This document shows positions 15,381 to 25,000 of a DNA stretch of 64,000 nucleotides, one piece after another. Position numbers and translations under genes: made by a program. Each line of letters starts with the position of its first letter. The first letter of the stretch is position 1. The notes below the pieces were generated by a model. That model had not been told where the DNA came from, ran no database searches, and saw nothing but the letters and a program-made list of their open reading frames with translations. Origin of the DNA: VXRJ01 sp964636705 (lineage in GTDB: Bacteria; Acidobacteriota; Vicinamibacteria; Vicinamibacterales; UBA8438); assembly GCA_964636705.1 (NCBI GenBank), contig CAZWUJ010000021.1, positions 5,141 through 69,140 of the forward strand, in the 5' to 3' direction.

Positions 15381-15823
15381 GCGAACTGCGCGAGCTGTAC
15401 CAGGAAGTAATCCTGGACCACAATCGACACCCGCACAATTTCCGCGAGCTGGATGGCGCGGACCGCCACGCGGACGGCTACAACCCGCTGTGCGGCGACC
15501 GCCTGGGTGTCTATGTCAACCTGGATGGCGACACGATTGTCGACATCAGCTTCATCGGATCCGGCTGCGCCATATCGAAGGCATCGGCGTCTCTGATGAC
15601 TGACGCCATCCGCGGCCGGACGCTCGATGAGGCACGGCAACTCTTCGAACAGTTCCTGACGCTCGTGACCGACAACACGGCGGAAGCGAGTCCGGCGCTC
15701 GGCAAGTTGGCCGTCTTCGCCGGCGTGCGCGACTATCCCACGCGCGTCAAGTGCGCCAGCCTCGCCTGGCACACGCTACGCGCGGCGGTCGACGACCGCC
15801 ACGAGACGGTGACGACGGAGTAG
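15377..15823 (+). CDS. sufU: Zinc-dependent sulfurtransferase SufU
   Basis: The 148-residue IscU-like protein accepts sulfur from SufS. The three conserved cysteines are at about residues 39 (NPLCGDR), 64 (GSGCAIS) and 126 (VKCASLAW), and the zinc-ligand Asp follows the first in CGD. The opening LRELYQEVILDHNRHPHNF is typical of SufU. It overlaps sufS by the sequence ATGA. Length fits the family, and the insertion between the second and third cysteines distinguishes it from IscU. Confidence 0.94.
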   Translation: MSELRELYQEVILDHNRHPHNFRELDGADRHADGYNPLCGDRLGVYVNLDGDTIVDISFIGSGCAISKASASLMTDAIRGRTLDEARQLFEQFLTLVTDNTAEASPALGKLAVFAGVRDYPTRVKCASLAWHTLRAAVDDRHETVTTE

Positions 15824-15826
15824 ATT

Positions 15827-16495
15827 ATGGGGATCCTGAACCTGAGTGACGTGCCGCCGCCGTTCGACGACGCGCCGGACAGTTCGCCGACCGGTGCGCC
15901 GGCCTCCAGGCCGGCAAATGCTTCGGCGGGTTCGCCGGCCTCCAGGCCGGCAGATCCTGGTCCGCCGCCTTCCCGGCCGGCTCCCGGCGCAACCACCAAG
16001 ACCACCGCGACCGGCGCCGTCATCCCGTCCCACGTCGACGGTTCCGCTCCGCCACCCGCGGCGCCGGGAGCGGAGTCCTCCATCTTCGATACCAGTGCGC
16101 TGACCGGTCCCGACCCGGCTTCCTCCGCGTCGGCGCCCGAGCCGCCCTCCGAGCCGGCTGCCGCGGTCGATGCCGATCCCGTCCGCACGCTTGAGCTGAA
16201 GCCGCAGATCGTCGAGCAGCTCTCGACCGTCTACGACCCGGAGATCCCGGTCAACATCTACGAGCTGGGACTCATCTACGACATCGGAGTCAGCAAGGAC
16301 GGGGTCGCGGTGATTCAGATGACGCTGACGGCGCCCGGCTGTCCCGCGGCAGTCACGCTTCCGGCGGAGGTGCAGGGGAAGGTCAAGTCGATCGAGGGCG
16401 TGACCAAGGCCCGCGTCGACCTGGTCTGGGAGCCTCCCTGGGACAAGGACCGGATGTCAGACGCCGCCAAGCTTCAACTCGGCATCTTCGACTGA
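15827..16495 (+). CDS. sufT: SufT-type MIP18/DUF59 protein with a repeat-derived N-terminal linker
   Basis: Residues about 122-222 form a MIP18 (DUF59) domain: STVYDPEIPVNIYELGLIYD, MTLTAPGCPAAVTLP with the conserved cysteine, and VDLVWEPPWDKDRMS. Such proteins help deliver Fe-S clusters. Known SufT-like proteins are about 100-180 residues; here 120 residues of proline/alanine/serine-rich sequence precede the domain. Part of this (two copies of PASRPA plus a degenerate third) is encoded by GCCGGCCTCCAGGCCGGC palindromes identical to non-coding repeats just downstream. The palindromes keep the reading frame. It is the last gene of the suf operon. Confidence 0.85.
   Translation: MGILNLSDVPPPFDDAPDSSPTGAPASRPANASAGSPASRPADPGPPPSRPAPGATTKTTATGAVIPSHVDGSAPPPAAPGAESSIFDTSALTGPDPASSASAPEPPSEPAAAVDADPVRTLELKPQIVEQLSTVYDPEIPVNIYELGLIYDIGVSKDGVAVIQMTLTAPGCPAAVTLPAEVQGKVKSIEGVTKARVDLVWEPPWDKDRMSDAAKLQLGIFD
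15898..15952 (+). repeat. Two REP-like palindromes inside the SufT-type coding sequence
   Basis: The 18-base palindrome GCCGGCCTCCAGGCCGGC occurs at 15898-15915 and again within 15929-15952. The second copy with its flanks (26 bases from 15929) is identical to 16536-16561, beyond the end of the gene. A weaker third copy follows at about 15960-15983. Read in frame they give PASRPA-like peptides. Confidence 0.8.
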
Positions 16496-16535
16496 GCCGC
16501 TGCGCCCCGACCGGCCTCTGTGGCGCTCGGGATCT

Positions 16536-16599
16536 GGTTCGCCGGCCTCCAGGCCGGCAGAGTTCACGGGGGAAGTGCCGGCCTGGAGGCCGGCGAACC
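16536..16599. repeat. Perfect inverted pair of REP-like elements
   Basis: A 24-base element at 16536-16559 is the exact reverse complement of 16576-16599, with 16 bases between. Each arm is itself palindromic (GCCGGCCTCCAGGCCGGC). It lies between the convergent suf operon and lipoprotein gene, and could act as a two-way transcription terminator or mRNA-stabilising hairpin. The paired layout resembles REPINs, non-autonomous units mobilised by RAYT transposases; no RAYT gene is in the window. Confidence 0.8.
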
Positions 16600-16603
16600 G
16601 TCA

Positions 16604-17371
16604 CTACAGCGGTTCGACCGTGACGTCGGAGATCCGCACCGTCGACAGCAGGCGCATCGTGCTCGCGACGTAGTCGGGCGAGAGCGTGTCGACCGGCACC
16701 TTGCCCCCGTCGACCGCGTAGTTGTCCTGGTCGGAGAAAAGCACGCCGTTCACCCGCTCGAACGAAATGGCCCGGCGGTAGCGCAGCCCGTTGTCGAAGT
16801 CATAACCGAACTGCTCGACACGGCCGGTTTCCGGATCGAACCAGAACGTGTAGGCGTCGTCCGCGTCGTTGCTCGTGCCCGGATTGAACGTCACCTTCAC
16901 CCGATGCAGGTCGCGGCCTTCCCATCGTTCGATGCCGCGGTCCTCGAACAGCACGTCGTCGCCCTTGAGCGTGTAGGGCAGCAGGGGGAAGAAGACCCGT
17001 GCGTTGACGAACGCGGTGGCGCGCTGCACATCCTCTTCGTCGAGTTCCGATTCCGCGCCGTCGATCCACTCGGAAACGCCCTCGTTCGTCAACTGCACGC
17101 GCCTTTCCGGCCGCTCGCCCTGGGCCGGGTTGATCACGACGAAGTCGAACTCTCCACCATTCCGCGTCGCCTCGATCTGAAAACTCCCCGAGAGCGACGA
17201 AATGGTCATCGTCATGCTCGAGCGCTCGTACAAGTCCCCGCCGTGGTAGGCGATCGCCTTCTCGACGATCTCCGGCAACGGCGGATCCGGCGCCGCCGGC
17301 GGCCCGCAGGCGAGCGTCGCGATGGAAACCGCGGCGACGATGATTCCGGCAACGGCATGGCGTGGAGTCAT
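16604..17371 (-). CDS. DUF6503-like lipoprotein
   Basis: The 255-residue protein has a lipoprotein signal (VAAVSIATLACGPP; lipobox cysteine at about residue 22). The mature part starts IVEKAIAYHGGDLYERSSM, a pattern I associate with the DUF6503 group, and continues as a beta-rich LolA-like fold (FVVINPAQGERPERRVQLTN, YTFWFDPETGRVEQFGYDFD). I chose the ATG at 17371 because a start 48 bases earlier would put 16 non-signal residues in front. Function is unknown; lipid or cofactor binding is likely by fold. Confidence 0.65.
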   Translation of the reverse strand: MTPRHAVAGIIVAAVSIATLACGPPAAPDPPLPEIVEKAIAYHGGDLYERSSMTMTISSLSGSFQIEATRNGGEFDFVVINPAQGERPERRVQLTNEGVSEWIDGAESELDEEDVQRATAFVNARVFFPLLPYTLKGDDVLFEDRGIERWEGRDLHRVKVTFNPGTSNDADDAYTFWFDPETGRVEQFGYDFDNGLRYRRAISFERVNGVLFSDQDNYAVDGGKVPVDTLSPDYVASTMRLLSTVRISDVTVEPL

Positions 17372-17497
17372 CACAGCATCCTCAGTTCTCGCGAGCCGGC
17401 ACGGCACGCGCAAAGCCACAGTCTATACCCGCCCCGCTGTCTGCAACGTATGCCGCGAGGGCTGTCCGCCGGCGCCGCTCCGAAGCCTCGCTGTTCC

Positions 17498-17887
17498 TCA
17501 GGGCACGCGGGCAACGCCAGGGCGATAGTCGAATCCGGCGTCACAGGTGAATACGACCTGCGCGCCGCGCCGCTCCATCACCGCAAGGTGCAGGCAGTCA
17601 CGCGCGGAAAGGACTCGCTGCTCTTGCGCGATCCGCCGGGCCGCCTCCACGTCGTCTCGAGTGATCGGAAAGACGGACGTCACGAGTTCATCGAGCATCC
17701 GGAACCCGTCGTCGATCGCGTGGCGGCGGTCTATGGCCACGTAGCGGTGCAGTATCTCCTGGTACACCTCGGCGCTCGTGACGTAGTCCTCCGCCGGATG
17801 CTGCCGAAGGAACGCCTCGATCCGGTCCCGGTTGGGGTGCGGGCCACCAACGAGGTACATCGGGATGTTGGAATCAACGAAGATCAC
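17498..17887 (-). CDS. vapC: VapC-type PIN-domain toxin
   Basis: The 129-residue PIN-domain ribonuclease starts MIFVDSNIPMYLVGG with the first catalytic Asp, followed by TSAEVYQEILHRY (Glu), SARDCLHLAVMER (Asp) and TCDAGFDYRPGV (last Asp). These acidic residues bind magnesium for RNA cleavage, usually of tRNA or rRNA loops. It overlaps the antitoxin by 14 bases. The DCLHLA version of the usual D-x-x-x-A motif is intact. Confidence 0.9.
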   Translation of the reverse strand: MIFVDSNIPMYLVGGPHPNRDRIEAFLRQHPAEDYVTSAEVYQEILHRYVAIDRRHAIDDGFRMLDELVTSVFPITRDDVEAARRIAQEQRVLSARDCLHLAVMERRGAQVVFTCDAGFDYRPGVARVP

Positions 17888-18122
17888 GGCCGTTTTCTAT
17901 ATCGGCGAGCATCTCGTCGATGTTGCCCGTGGGGTGGCCGCACGCGAGCGCCTGGTCGAGCGCGCGAAGCCGGCTTTCCGGTGTCGGTCCTGAGCCGGCA
18001 TCCCGAGCACGGCGTAACGTGCGTCGCGCCCATTCGCTCAGGGTCAAGCCCGCCCGCGTGGCGACCTGCCGCAAGGACGCCAACTCCTCCTCCGACATGA
18101 CGATCTGAAGCCGAGTACTCAC
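17874..18122 (-). CDS. vapB: VapB-type ribbon-helix-helix antitoxin
   Basis: The 82-residue protein begins at a GTG: STRLQIVMSEEELASLRQVA, then GLTLSEWARRTLRRAR, which forms the ribbon-helix-helix. The C-terminal part (LDQALACGHPTGNIDEMLAD) should occupy the toxin. It is the first gene of a two-gene operon. The sequence around its start has short ACTCA...TGAGT arms that may be the operator. Confidence 0.85.
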   Translation of the reverse strand: MSTRLQIVMSEEELASLRQVATRAGLTLSEWARRTLRRARDAGSGPTPESRLRALDQALACGHPTGNIDEMLADIENGRDLR

Positions 18123-18211
18123 AAGTATGAGTATACGCTCACTTGCCGACCGCAGAGTTACCAGACAAGCGGAGTAGCCGCGAGGAGCCGTGCGTGGGCG
18201 ATAATCCGGGC

Positions 18212-19147
18212 ATGCCCCATCGGGTCCGCGTGTTTGCCCCGGCCACGGCGTCCAACCTGGGCCCGGGCTTCGACGTGCTGGGACTGGCGCTGGACCGGCC
18301 CGGCGACCTGGTCGAGGCGGAGCGGCGGGATCAACCGGGGGCCGAGATCGTCGCAGTGACCGGGGCCGACTCGCTGAGCACGGATCCCGGCGAGAACGTG
18401 GTCGGCATAGCGGCAGCGGCGGCGCTGGAACGGCTGGACGACACCGGCGCCGGCGTTCGACTCTGGCTGCACAAGCAGATGCCCCTGGGCAGCGGCCTCG
18501 GCAGTTCCGCCGCCAGCAGCGTTGCGGGGGCCGTGGCGGTGAACGCGCTGTTCGGAAGCGCGCTCTCGGCGGACGATCTCGTAGCCTGCGCGTTGCGGGG
18601 AGAGGCGGCGGCGTCGGGAACGGCGCATGCCGACAACGTGGCGCCGTGCGTGATGGGCGGGATCGTCCTGATCCGGTCGTCGGACCCGCTCGATCTGATC
18701 CGGTTGCCGGTCCCGGACGCGCTGCGGGTCGTCCTGGTGCATCCGCATGCGGAGGTGCTGACCGCCGAGGCGCGTCGGTTGGTGGCGGAGCGACGATTCT
18801 CCATCGGTCAGGCCGTCGCCAACCTGGGGAATGTCGCCGCGCTGGTGGCGGCGCTGCATCAGGGAGACCTCGCGATGCTCGGGCGAAGCATCAGCGACGC
18901 GCTCGTGGAGCCGATTCGGGCTCCGCTTGTGCCCGCGTTCGCGGAAGTCAAGGAAGCGGCGCTCGATGCCGGAGCCCTCGGCTGTTCGATTTCGGGGTCG
19001 GGACCGAGCGTCCTCGCGTTCGCGGACTCGGATGCGGCCGCCGACACGGTCGCGACATCGATGGAGAAGGCTTTCGCTGATGCCGGCGTTACGTGCGACC
19101 GTTACGTCGGGCCGGTCAACCGGGACGGCGCACGGGTGGTCGGCTAG
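18212..19147 (+). CDS. thrB: Homoserine kinase
   Basis: This 311-residue GHMP kinase phosphorylates L-homoserine in threonine biosynthesis. Motif 1 is VFAPATASNLGPGFDVLGLAL, the ATP-binding motif 2 is PLGSGLGSSAASSVAGAV, and motif 3 is GCSISGSGPSVLAFADS. I prefer the ATG at 18212 (MPHRVRVFAPATAS) to an upstream one, because family members start within ten residues of the first strand. No other threonine pathway gene is adjacent. Confidence 0.95.
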   Translation: MPHRVRVFAPATASNLGPGFDVLGLALDRPGDLVEAERRDQPGAEIVAVTGADSLSTDPGENVVGIAAAAALERLDDTGAGVRLWLHKQMPLGSGLGSSAASSVAGAVAVNALFGSALSADDLVACALRGEAAASGTAHADNVAPCVMGGIVLIRSSDPLDLIRLPVPDALRVVLVHPHAEVLTAEARRLVAERRFSIGQAVANLGNVAALVAALHQGDLAMLGRSISDALVEPIRAPLVPAFAEVKEAALDAGALGCSISGSGPSVLAFADSDAAADTVATSMEKAFADAGVTCDRYVGPVNRDGARVVG

Positions 19148-19252
19148 CGGGCTGCGCCGTGGAACGGTGCAGGCTGCCAGGTAGGCCTGGCTGGGCGGCC
19201 ATCGGAGCCGCAGGCGACAATAGTCGGGCTGGAGTCGGCGGAGCCCGCGGTC

Positions 19253-19951
19253 CTACGTGCGCGGTTCTTCCGCGGCAGCGTCGGTGGTCGAGGCCGAGGC
19301 ATCCGTCGCCGTCGACGCGGTATCGGACGCCGTGGAGTCCGTCCCCGGCGCGGCGGCTTCGGTTGACCCGGCATCCGCTGACGGCGTGTCCGCCGCCATC
19401 CCCGTGCCCGTCGCAGCCGCGCCGGCGCCCGCCTGTGCGGCAGTGGCCTGCGCCGTCGCCGGAGCGGCCTCGGCCCCCGGCGCGCTGGCCGCCGCCGCTG
19501 GCGCTGCCGCGAGCGGCATGATGATCCAGGCCGCCAGGTAAATCAGCAATCCGCCGACCACGAGAGTGCAGAGGGTGAGGAGCACCCACAGCACGCGGAC
19601 CACGTTTGCATCGACGGAGAAGTACTCGGCAAGGCCGCCGCAGACGCCGGCGAGCTGCGAATTGGTGGCGGAGCGCTGCAGCCGGCGGGCGCCCTGAATG
19701 ATCGGTTCCGAACCCGGCGCCGCCTCCGGAACGATGAGCCAGCAAGCGATATAGGCGAAGATGCCGAGGAAGATCCCGACGCCCAGACCGAGTAGGCCGG
19801 CTGCCGTAAGGACCAGCCACAGCACGCGAATGATGGCCGGATCGGTTTCGAGATAGCGCGCCAGACCACCGCAGACTCCACCGATGCGCCGGTCCACGAG
19901 GGAGCGCTGGAGGCGCTTCGGGTCTGGGCCGCCGGTCGTATAGTCGTTCAT
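19253..19951 (-). CDS. Double PspC-domain membrane protein
   Basis: The 232-residue protein carries two tandem PspC domains: residues 14-75 (RRIGGVCGGLARYLETDPAI, VLWLVLTAAGLLGLG, ACWLIVPE) and 86-150 (SQLAGVCGGLAEYFSVDANV, LLTLCTLVVGGLLIYLAAWI). PspC-type proteins act in envelope stress responses, but no other psp gene is nearby. The last 80 residues are a disordered alanine/serine/threonine-rich tail. The 105 bases between it and thrB hold no gene. Confidence 0.85.
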   Translation of the reverse strand: MNDYTTGGPDPKRLQRSLVDRRIGGVCGGLARYLETDPAIIRVLWLVLTAAGLLGLGVGIFLGIFAYIACWLIVPEAAPGSEPIIQGARRLQRSATNSQLAGVCGGLAEYFSVDANVVRVLWVLLTLCTLVVGGLLIYLAAWIIMPLAAAPAAAASAPGAEAAPATAQATAAQAGAGAAATGTGMAADTPSADAGSTEAAAPGTDSTASDTASTATDASASTTDAAAEEPRT

Positions 19952-20006
19952 CCGTGGTTCCTCGCTTCCTCTTGCCTTCCCCGCGCCGCGCCGTCCCCCC
20001 GCGATT

Positions 20007-21953
20007 CTAGTTGCCGTCCGAAGGAGGTGGGAACACCCCCGCGCGCCAACCGTTCACGATATGTACGACGTTCGGACGGCTCGCAAGTTCCATCATCACA
20101 AACCGGCCGTCGGACGTGACGTCGTACGCCGGCAGGTTGCCGAGCGGATCGGTCAGGAAGGGCCCGTCGAAGAGGAGTACCGGTGTCTCGGCGGCTGGTC
20201 GTCCGCCGGCGTCCGCGCGAATCCGCACCTCGTACACGCTGCGTCCTCGCCGAAAGAACAGGATGCTGTCCGCTCGCGCCCAGACCGGTTCGGTTCCGCC
20301 GGCGGGGGACACCCGGAGCGGCGGCGCGTCCCGGTTGCCCGCGGAGGCCCGAACAAAGACCTGATCACCGTCGGCGGTCTCGCTGTCCGAGACATAAGCG
20401 ATCCAGCGGCCGTCGGGCGAGTAGGCCGGTGCGCGTTCGTTGGCCGCGGTAGTCAGCCACGGTTCCGGCGCGTCATCGCTTCCGCCCCCCCAGATCCAGA
20501 TGTCGCGCGCTCGATCGGGGTGCGGTTCGTGGAACGCCAGGTCGCGGTCGCCGGGCGACCAGGATCCCGGCGTCCGGAGATCTTCCCCGAGGATCGGTCC
20601 GGATGCATCGAGCCCCGGCAGGTCGAGACGGAAGAGCTGCTGGAGGCCGGTGCGCGACGAGGCGAAGGTGATGGACCGGCCGTCGCGCGACCAGAGGGGT
20701 GAATGGTTATCGCCGCTGCCTTCCGTCAGCCGCAAGCGCGAGCCTCCGGCAAGGTCGAGCAGCCAGAGATCGCGCTGCAGGATCGACGCCGTGGCCCCGA
20801 ACGCGATCTGCCGGCCGTCGGGCGACAGGCGCGGCGTCTGGTGCTGCGCCGCGACGTTGTCGATGGGTTCGGTTCGGCCGCTACGATCGACCATCACCAG
20901 GCGGTTGCCGCCAGCGGTCGCTGCCGGCGGAACGAAGACCAGCGTGCCGTCGCGGGCGGCCGCGAACCGCGCGCGCCCAAGACCACTGAACCCGACGCCG
21001 CTGCTGGCGACGCCGCGCAGGACCGGCCGCGGAGGCAGCGCTGTGGCTGCGCCATCCGTTCCGGCGCCGGCCGGGGCGCCCAGCGCGATCGCGATGTCGG
21101 TTGGACCGCCGGCGGGCCCGGAGGACGGATCAGCAAGGTCGTCCAGAAGCTCCTCATCGACCAGGGCCGCAAACGCCTCGCCGCGGCGCGCGACGACGAC
21201 GGTGTTCGGATCGACCACGAAGCCGCCGCCGTCGGCCAGAAGCAACGGCAGAATGCGCCCGGTCTCAACGTGCAGCAGCGCGACCCGGGGATCCTGGCCG
21301 TGGCGCCCGACGGTGAACAGGATGTGTTCGTCGTCAAAGCGCTGCGGCCAGCCATGCGCCGTTTCGCCCGACCCCGCGTCGACAACGGTCAACGGCGCCG
21401 GCGTCCCGCCGCTGGCCGGCACCGCGAGCAGACCTGCGGCGCCCGGACCGCCAAGAACGATTGTCCCGTCGTGACGCCAGGAGCCTCCCGCCGGAATGCC
21501 GGTCAACTCGGCCACGAGGGCCGGTGGTTGCAGCGGCTGATCGGAGTCGGCCGGAACCGGCGACCGCTTGAGTTGGGGTCCGGCAAAGTACCCGACGGCG
21601 GAGCCATCCGGTGAGAAGAAGGGCTGTTCCGCGCCAGCGGTGTCCGGCAGTTCCACTGCCTCGAAGCTGTCCATCGGCCGGACGTAGAGTCGCGCACGGC
21701 CTTCACGGATGGCGGTGTAGGCGAGCTGCTGCCCGTCCGGGGACACGGCGATGTCGAGCAACTCCAAGTCGTCCGGCACGAGGACGGACAGCGCGCGCCT
21801 GGCGGCGGGCGGCGCGGGCGGATTGTCCGCGGCGCGCCACCAGGCAAGCATCGCGGCGAGTCCGGCGAACCCGACGAGACCCCCGATCAGCAGAGCCCGG
21901 CCGATGCGTCGCGCGTCCGCCGCGCCGTCCGCGTCCGGGCGCTCCGTTTCCAT
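20007..21953 (-). CDS. Membrane-anchored TolB/PD40-type beta-propeller protein
   Basis: The 648-residue protein has a single membrane helix (residues 20-41, ALLIGGLVGFAGLAAMLAWW) and then a chain of PD40/TolB-like repeats: V-S-P-D-G-Q-Q-L-A-Y, FFSPDGSAVGYFA, LSPDGRQIAFGA, WSRDGRSITFASSRTGLQQL and YSPDGRWIAYVSDS. In Acidobacteriota such propellers usually follow a Ser/Thr kinase domain, but no kinase motifs are present here. It is probably a periplasmic interaction module. The ATG at 21953 is preferred; the 5' region overlaps nothing once this start is used. Confidence 0.75.
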   Translation of the reverse strand: METERPDADGAADARRIGRALLIGGLVGFAGLAAMLAWWRAADNPPAPPAARRALSVLVPDDLELLDIAVSPDGQQLAYTAIREGRARLYVRPMDSFEAVELPDTAGAEQPFFSPDGSAVGYFAGPQLKRSPVPADSDQPLQPPALVAELTGIPAGGSWRHDGTIVLGGPGAAGLLAVPASGGTPAPLTVVDAGSGETAHGWPQRFDDEHILFTVGRHGQDPRVALLHVETGRILPLLLADGGGFVVDPNTVVVARRGEAFAALVDEELLDDLADPSSGPAGGPTDIAIALGAPAGAGTDGAATALPPRPVLRGVASSGVGFSGLGRARFAAARDGTLVFVPPAATAGGNRLVMVDRSGRTEPIDNVAAQHQTPRLSPDGRQIAFGATASILQRDLWLLDLAGGSRLRLTEGSGDNHSPLWSRDGRSITFASSRTGLQQLFRLDLPGLDASGPILGEDLRTPGSWSPGDRDLAFHEPHPDRARDIWIWGGGSDDAPEPWLTTAANERAPAYSPDGRWIAYVSDSETADGDQVFVRASAGNRDAPPLRVSPAGGTEPVWARADSILFFRRGRSVYEVRIRADAGGRPAAETPVLLFDGPFLTDPLGNLPAYDVTSDGRFVMMELASRPNVVHIVNGWRAGVFPPPSDGN

Positions 21954-22021
21954 CCGGCCCCATAGTAGGTTAGAAGAGCGTCTGTCACGAGGAAGAGGCC
22001 GCGTGGTACGATGCCTGCCCG

Positions 22022-25000
22022 TTGGCACCTGCCTCGCGCATCACGATCCTGACGGGCCCGGCGGCGAGCGCGCGACTGGACGCGGCGGCGGACTATCTGC
22101 GACGCAACCTGCACGATTCCACGGCGCCCGAGGTGCTGCTGGTCGGGCAGACACGCGAGGCGGCGGACGAGCTGGCGCGCGGCCTGGCAATGGAAGCGGG
22201 CGCCACGTTCGGGCTGCACCGATTCGGCCTGCGGCAACTCGCGTGGCGCCTGGCGGCGGTGGAACTCGCGCGCCGCGGGCTGGCGCCGGCCAGTCCGCTG
22301 GCGGCGGAGGCGGTGGCCACCCATGCGGCCTTCGAGGAGCTGACCGGACGGCGGCTCAACTACCTTCATCCCATCGCCAGGTTCCGTGCATTCGGCCGCA
22401 CGCTCGCGGCGACGCTCCGCGATCTGCGCCATGCCGGTATAGATGCCGCTACGGCGAAACAGACGGGCGGCAGCGGTCCGGACATCGCCCGGCTCGCCGG
22501 CCGGTACGACGCGCTGATAGATGCCGCCGGCCTGGCGGATGACGCGGCACTGTTCCGCGTGGCGGCCGACGTCGCCCGGGGCGATGCGGCAGCGGCGACC
22601 GGCCTCCCGCTCGGCGGCGAGCTTCTGCTGCTCGATGTGGCGGTGCTGGACGACGCCGCCTATGATTTCGTCTCGGCGATAACGAGCCATGCCAGGTCGG
22701 TGCTCGCGACCGTGCCAGCCGGAGACGCCTCGACGCTGGCTGCACTCAGGCAGTTGCCGGCCGCAGAGATGATCGACGCGGGGGATGACGCGGGCGGCAG
22801 CGACGCTGGCCAGGCCGCGCGCGATCCGCTCGACCGCGTCCGCCGCTACCTGTTCGCCACTGAGGATCCACCGCTGGCGGAGGGCGACGCGCCCGAGGGC
22901 GACACTCTCACGTTCTTCTCTGCCCCAGGCGAGAGCCGTGAGGCGGTGGAGATTGCCCGCGCGATCGTCGGGGAAGCGGCGCGCGGCGTTGCATTCGACG
23001 AGATGGCGATCGTAATCCGCTCGCCGGGCGTCTACGCCGGCCTGGTGGAGACCGCGCTGGCCCGCGCCGGCGTCGACGCCTACTTCTCCCGTGGCACCCG
23101 CGTGCCGCATCCGGCCGGCCGAGCGTTTCTCGCGCTACTTGGTTGCGCGCTCGAGAACCTGTCGGCCCGGCGCTTTTCGGAGTACCTCTCGCTGGGTCAG
23201 GTCCCGACGCTGGATCCCGACGGCGCGCCACCCGGCAGCGGAGAGCGCTGGACGCTCCCCGACAGCACGCCGGAGATGACGCCGACGCTGTCACAACCTT
23301 CGCTCTTCGACGCCAGGGAGGAGGCCGCCGGCGCCGACAGCGATGGTGGAGCCGCGGATGCGGAAACGGCGGACAGCGACGAAACGCCGGTCGTGGGCGG
23401 TGCGCTCCGCGCCCCGCGCCGCTGGGACGAGCTGCTCGTCGAATCGGCCGTCGTCGGCGGTCGCGACCGATGGGAACGCCGCCTCGACGGTTTCGCCGCC
23501 GAACTCGCCGCGCGCCTGGAGGAACTCGGAAGCGACGAACCCGAGTCACCTCGCCTGCGGCGCTTCGAGCGTCAGATTCGGAACCTGTCGCACCTTCGGC
23601 AGTTCGCGCTCCCCGTGATCGATCGCCTGGCCGCTCTTCCCCAGAAGGCGCTCTGGGGTGAATGGCTCGATCACCTCGAGGCGCTGGCGCCAGTGGTGCT
23701 GAAGGATCCGGACGACGTCCTCGCCGTCCTGGGCGACCTGCGGCCGATGGCCAATGTCGGGCCGGCGCCGCTTGCGGACGTGCGCGATGTGCTCACCGAG
23801 CGGCTGACCGACCTGCAGCGAAACCCGCCGCGCCGGCGGTACGGCCGCGTCTTCGTCGGCGACCCGGATCAACTGCGGGGCCGGCGCTTTCGCGTCATCT
23901 TCATCCCGGGACTCGCCGAGCGGGTGTTTCCGCACCGGCACCGGCAGGATCCCCTGCTGCTCGACCGCCACCGCGCCGAGCTCAACGCGGCGGCGAACGA
24001 CACGCCGCACATCGGCCTCCCGAGCCGGCACGATCTGAACCAGCGGGAGAAGCTGCTGCTGCAGGTCGCCGTCGGCGCCGCCACCGAGCGGATCTGGGTC
24101 TCGTATCCCCGCCTGGAAGCGAGCAAGGCGCGACAGCGCGTTCCGTCGTTCTACGCGCTCGACATCGAGCGGGCGCGCGCCGGCCACATCCCGGATTTCC
24201 GCGAGATTGAGCGCAAGGCGTCCGAGCAGGTGACGGCGCGCCTTGCCTGGCCGGCGCCTCTGGATCCGGATCTCGCGATCGACGATACGGAACATGACCT
24301 GGCCGTGCTGCACGATCTGTTCAAACGGCCGACCGACGAGATCACGGGGCGCGCGCGCTACCTGTTTCATCTGAACGAAGGGCTGCGCCGCGCGCTCATC
24401 GCGCGGTGGGCTCGGTGGGACAGGCGCTGGTCGAGGCACGACGGCCTGTACGCCGTGAGCGACGCGACGCGAGCGATGCTGGCGGACCACCGGCTCGACC
24501 GGCGCGCGTACTCCTGTTCCGGCCTCCAGCGCTTCGCCGTCTGCCCATACCAGTTCTTCCTCGGATCGGTCGCGCGAATCCACCCACTGGACGAGATCCC
24601 GGCGCCGATCGAGCAGCTCGACCCGCTGACGCGGGGCAGCATCTTCCACGAGGTACAGGCCGAGTTCACGCGCGCGCTCCGGGAGCAGAACGCGCTGCCG
24701 GTGACGCGTGCGCGGCTCGCGCTGGCCGAGCAGGAGATCGACAGGATCCTCGACGATGTCGCGGCACGCAGGAAGGACGAGCTGGTTCCCGCGATCGAGC
24801 GGGTTTGGCGCGACGAGATCGAAACGATGCGGATCGACCTGAAGGGCTGGCTCCACCGAGTCGCCGACGAGGGCGGCGAGTGGATCCCGCTGCACGCCGA
24901 GTTTGCCTTCGGCTTGCCGCGCGGCTCCGACTTCGACCCGGAGAGCGTGGCCGAGCCGGCGACCCTGAACGGGCGGTGGCTGCTCCATGGCGTCGTCGAC

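Noticed and set aside
18143..18211. Upstream extension of thrB
   Set aside because: The extra 23 residues are not conserved in homoserine kinases and lack a signal; the ATG at 18212 fits the family.
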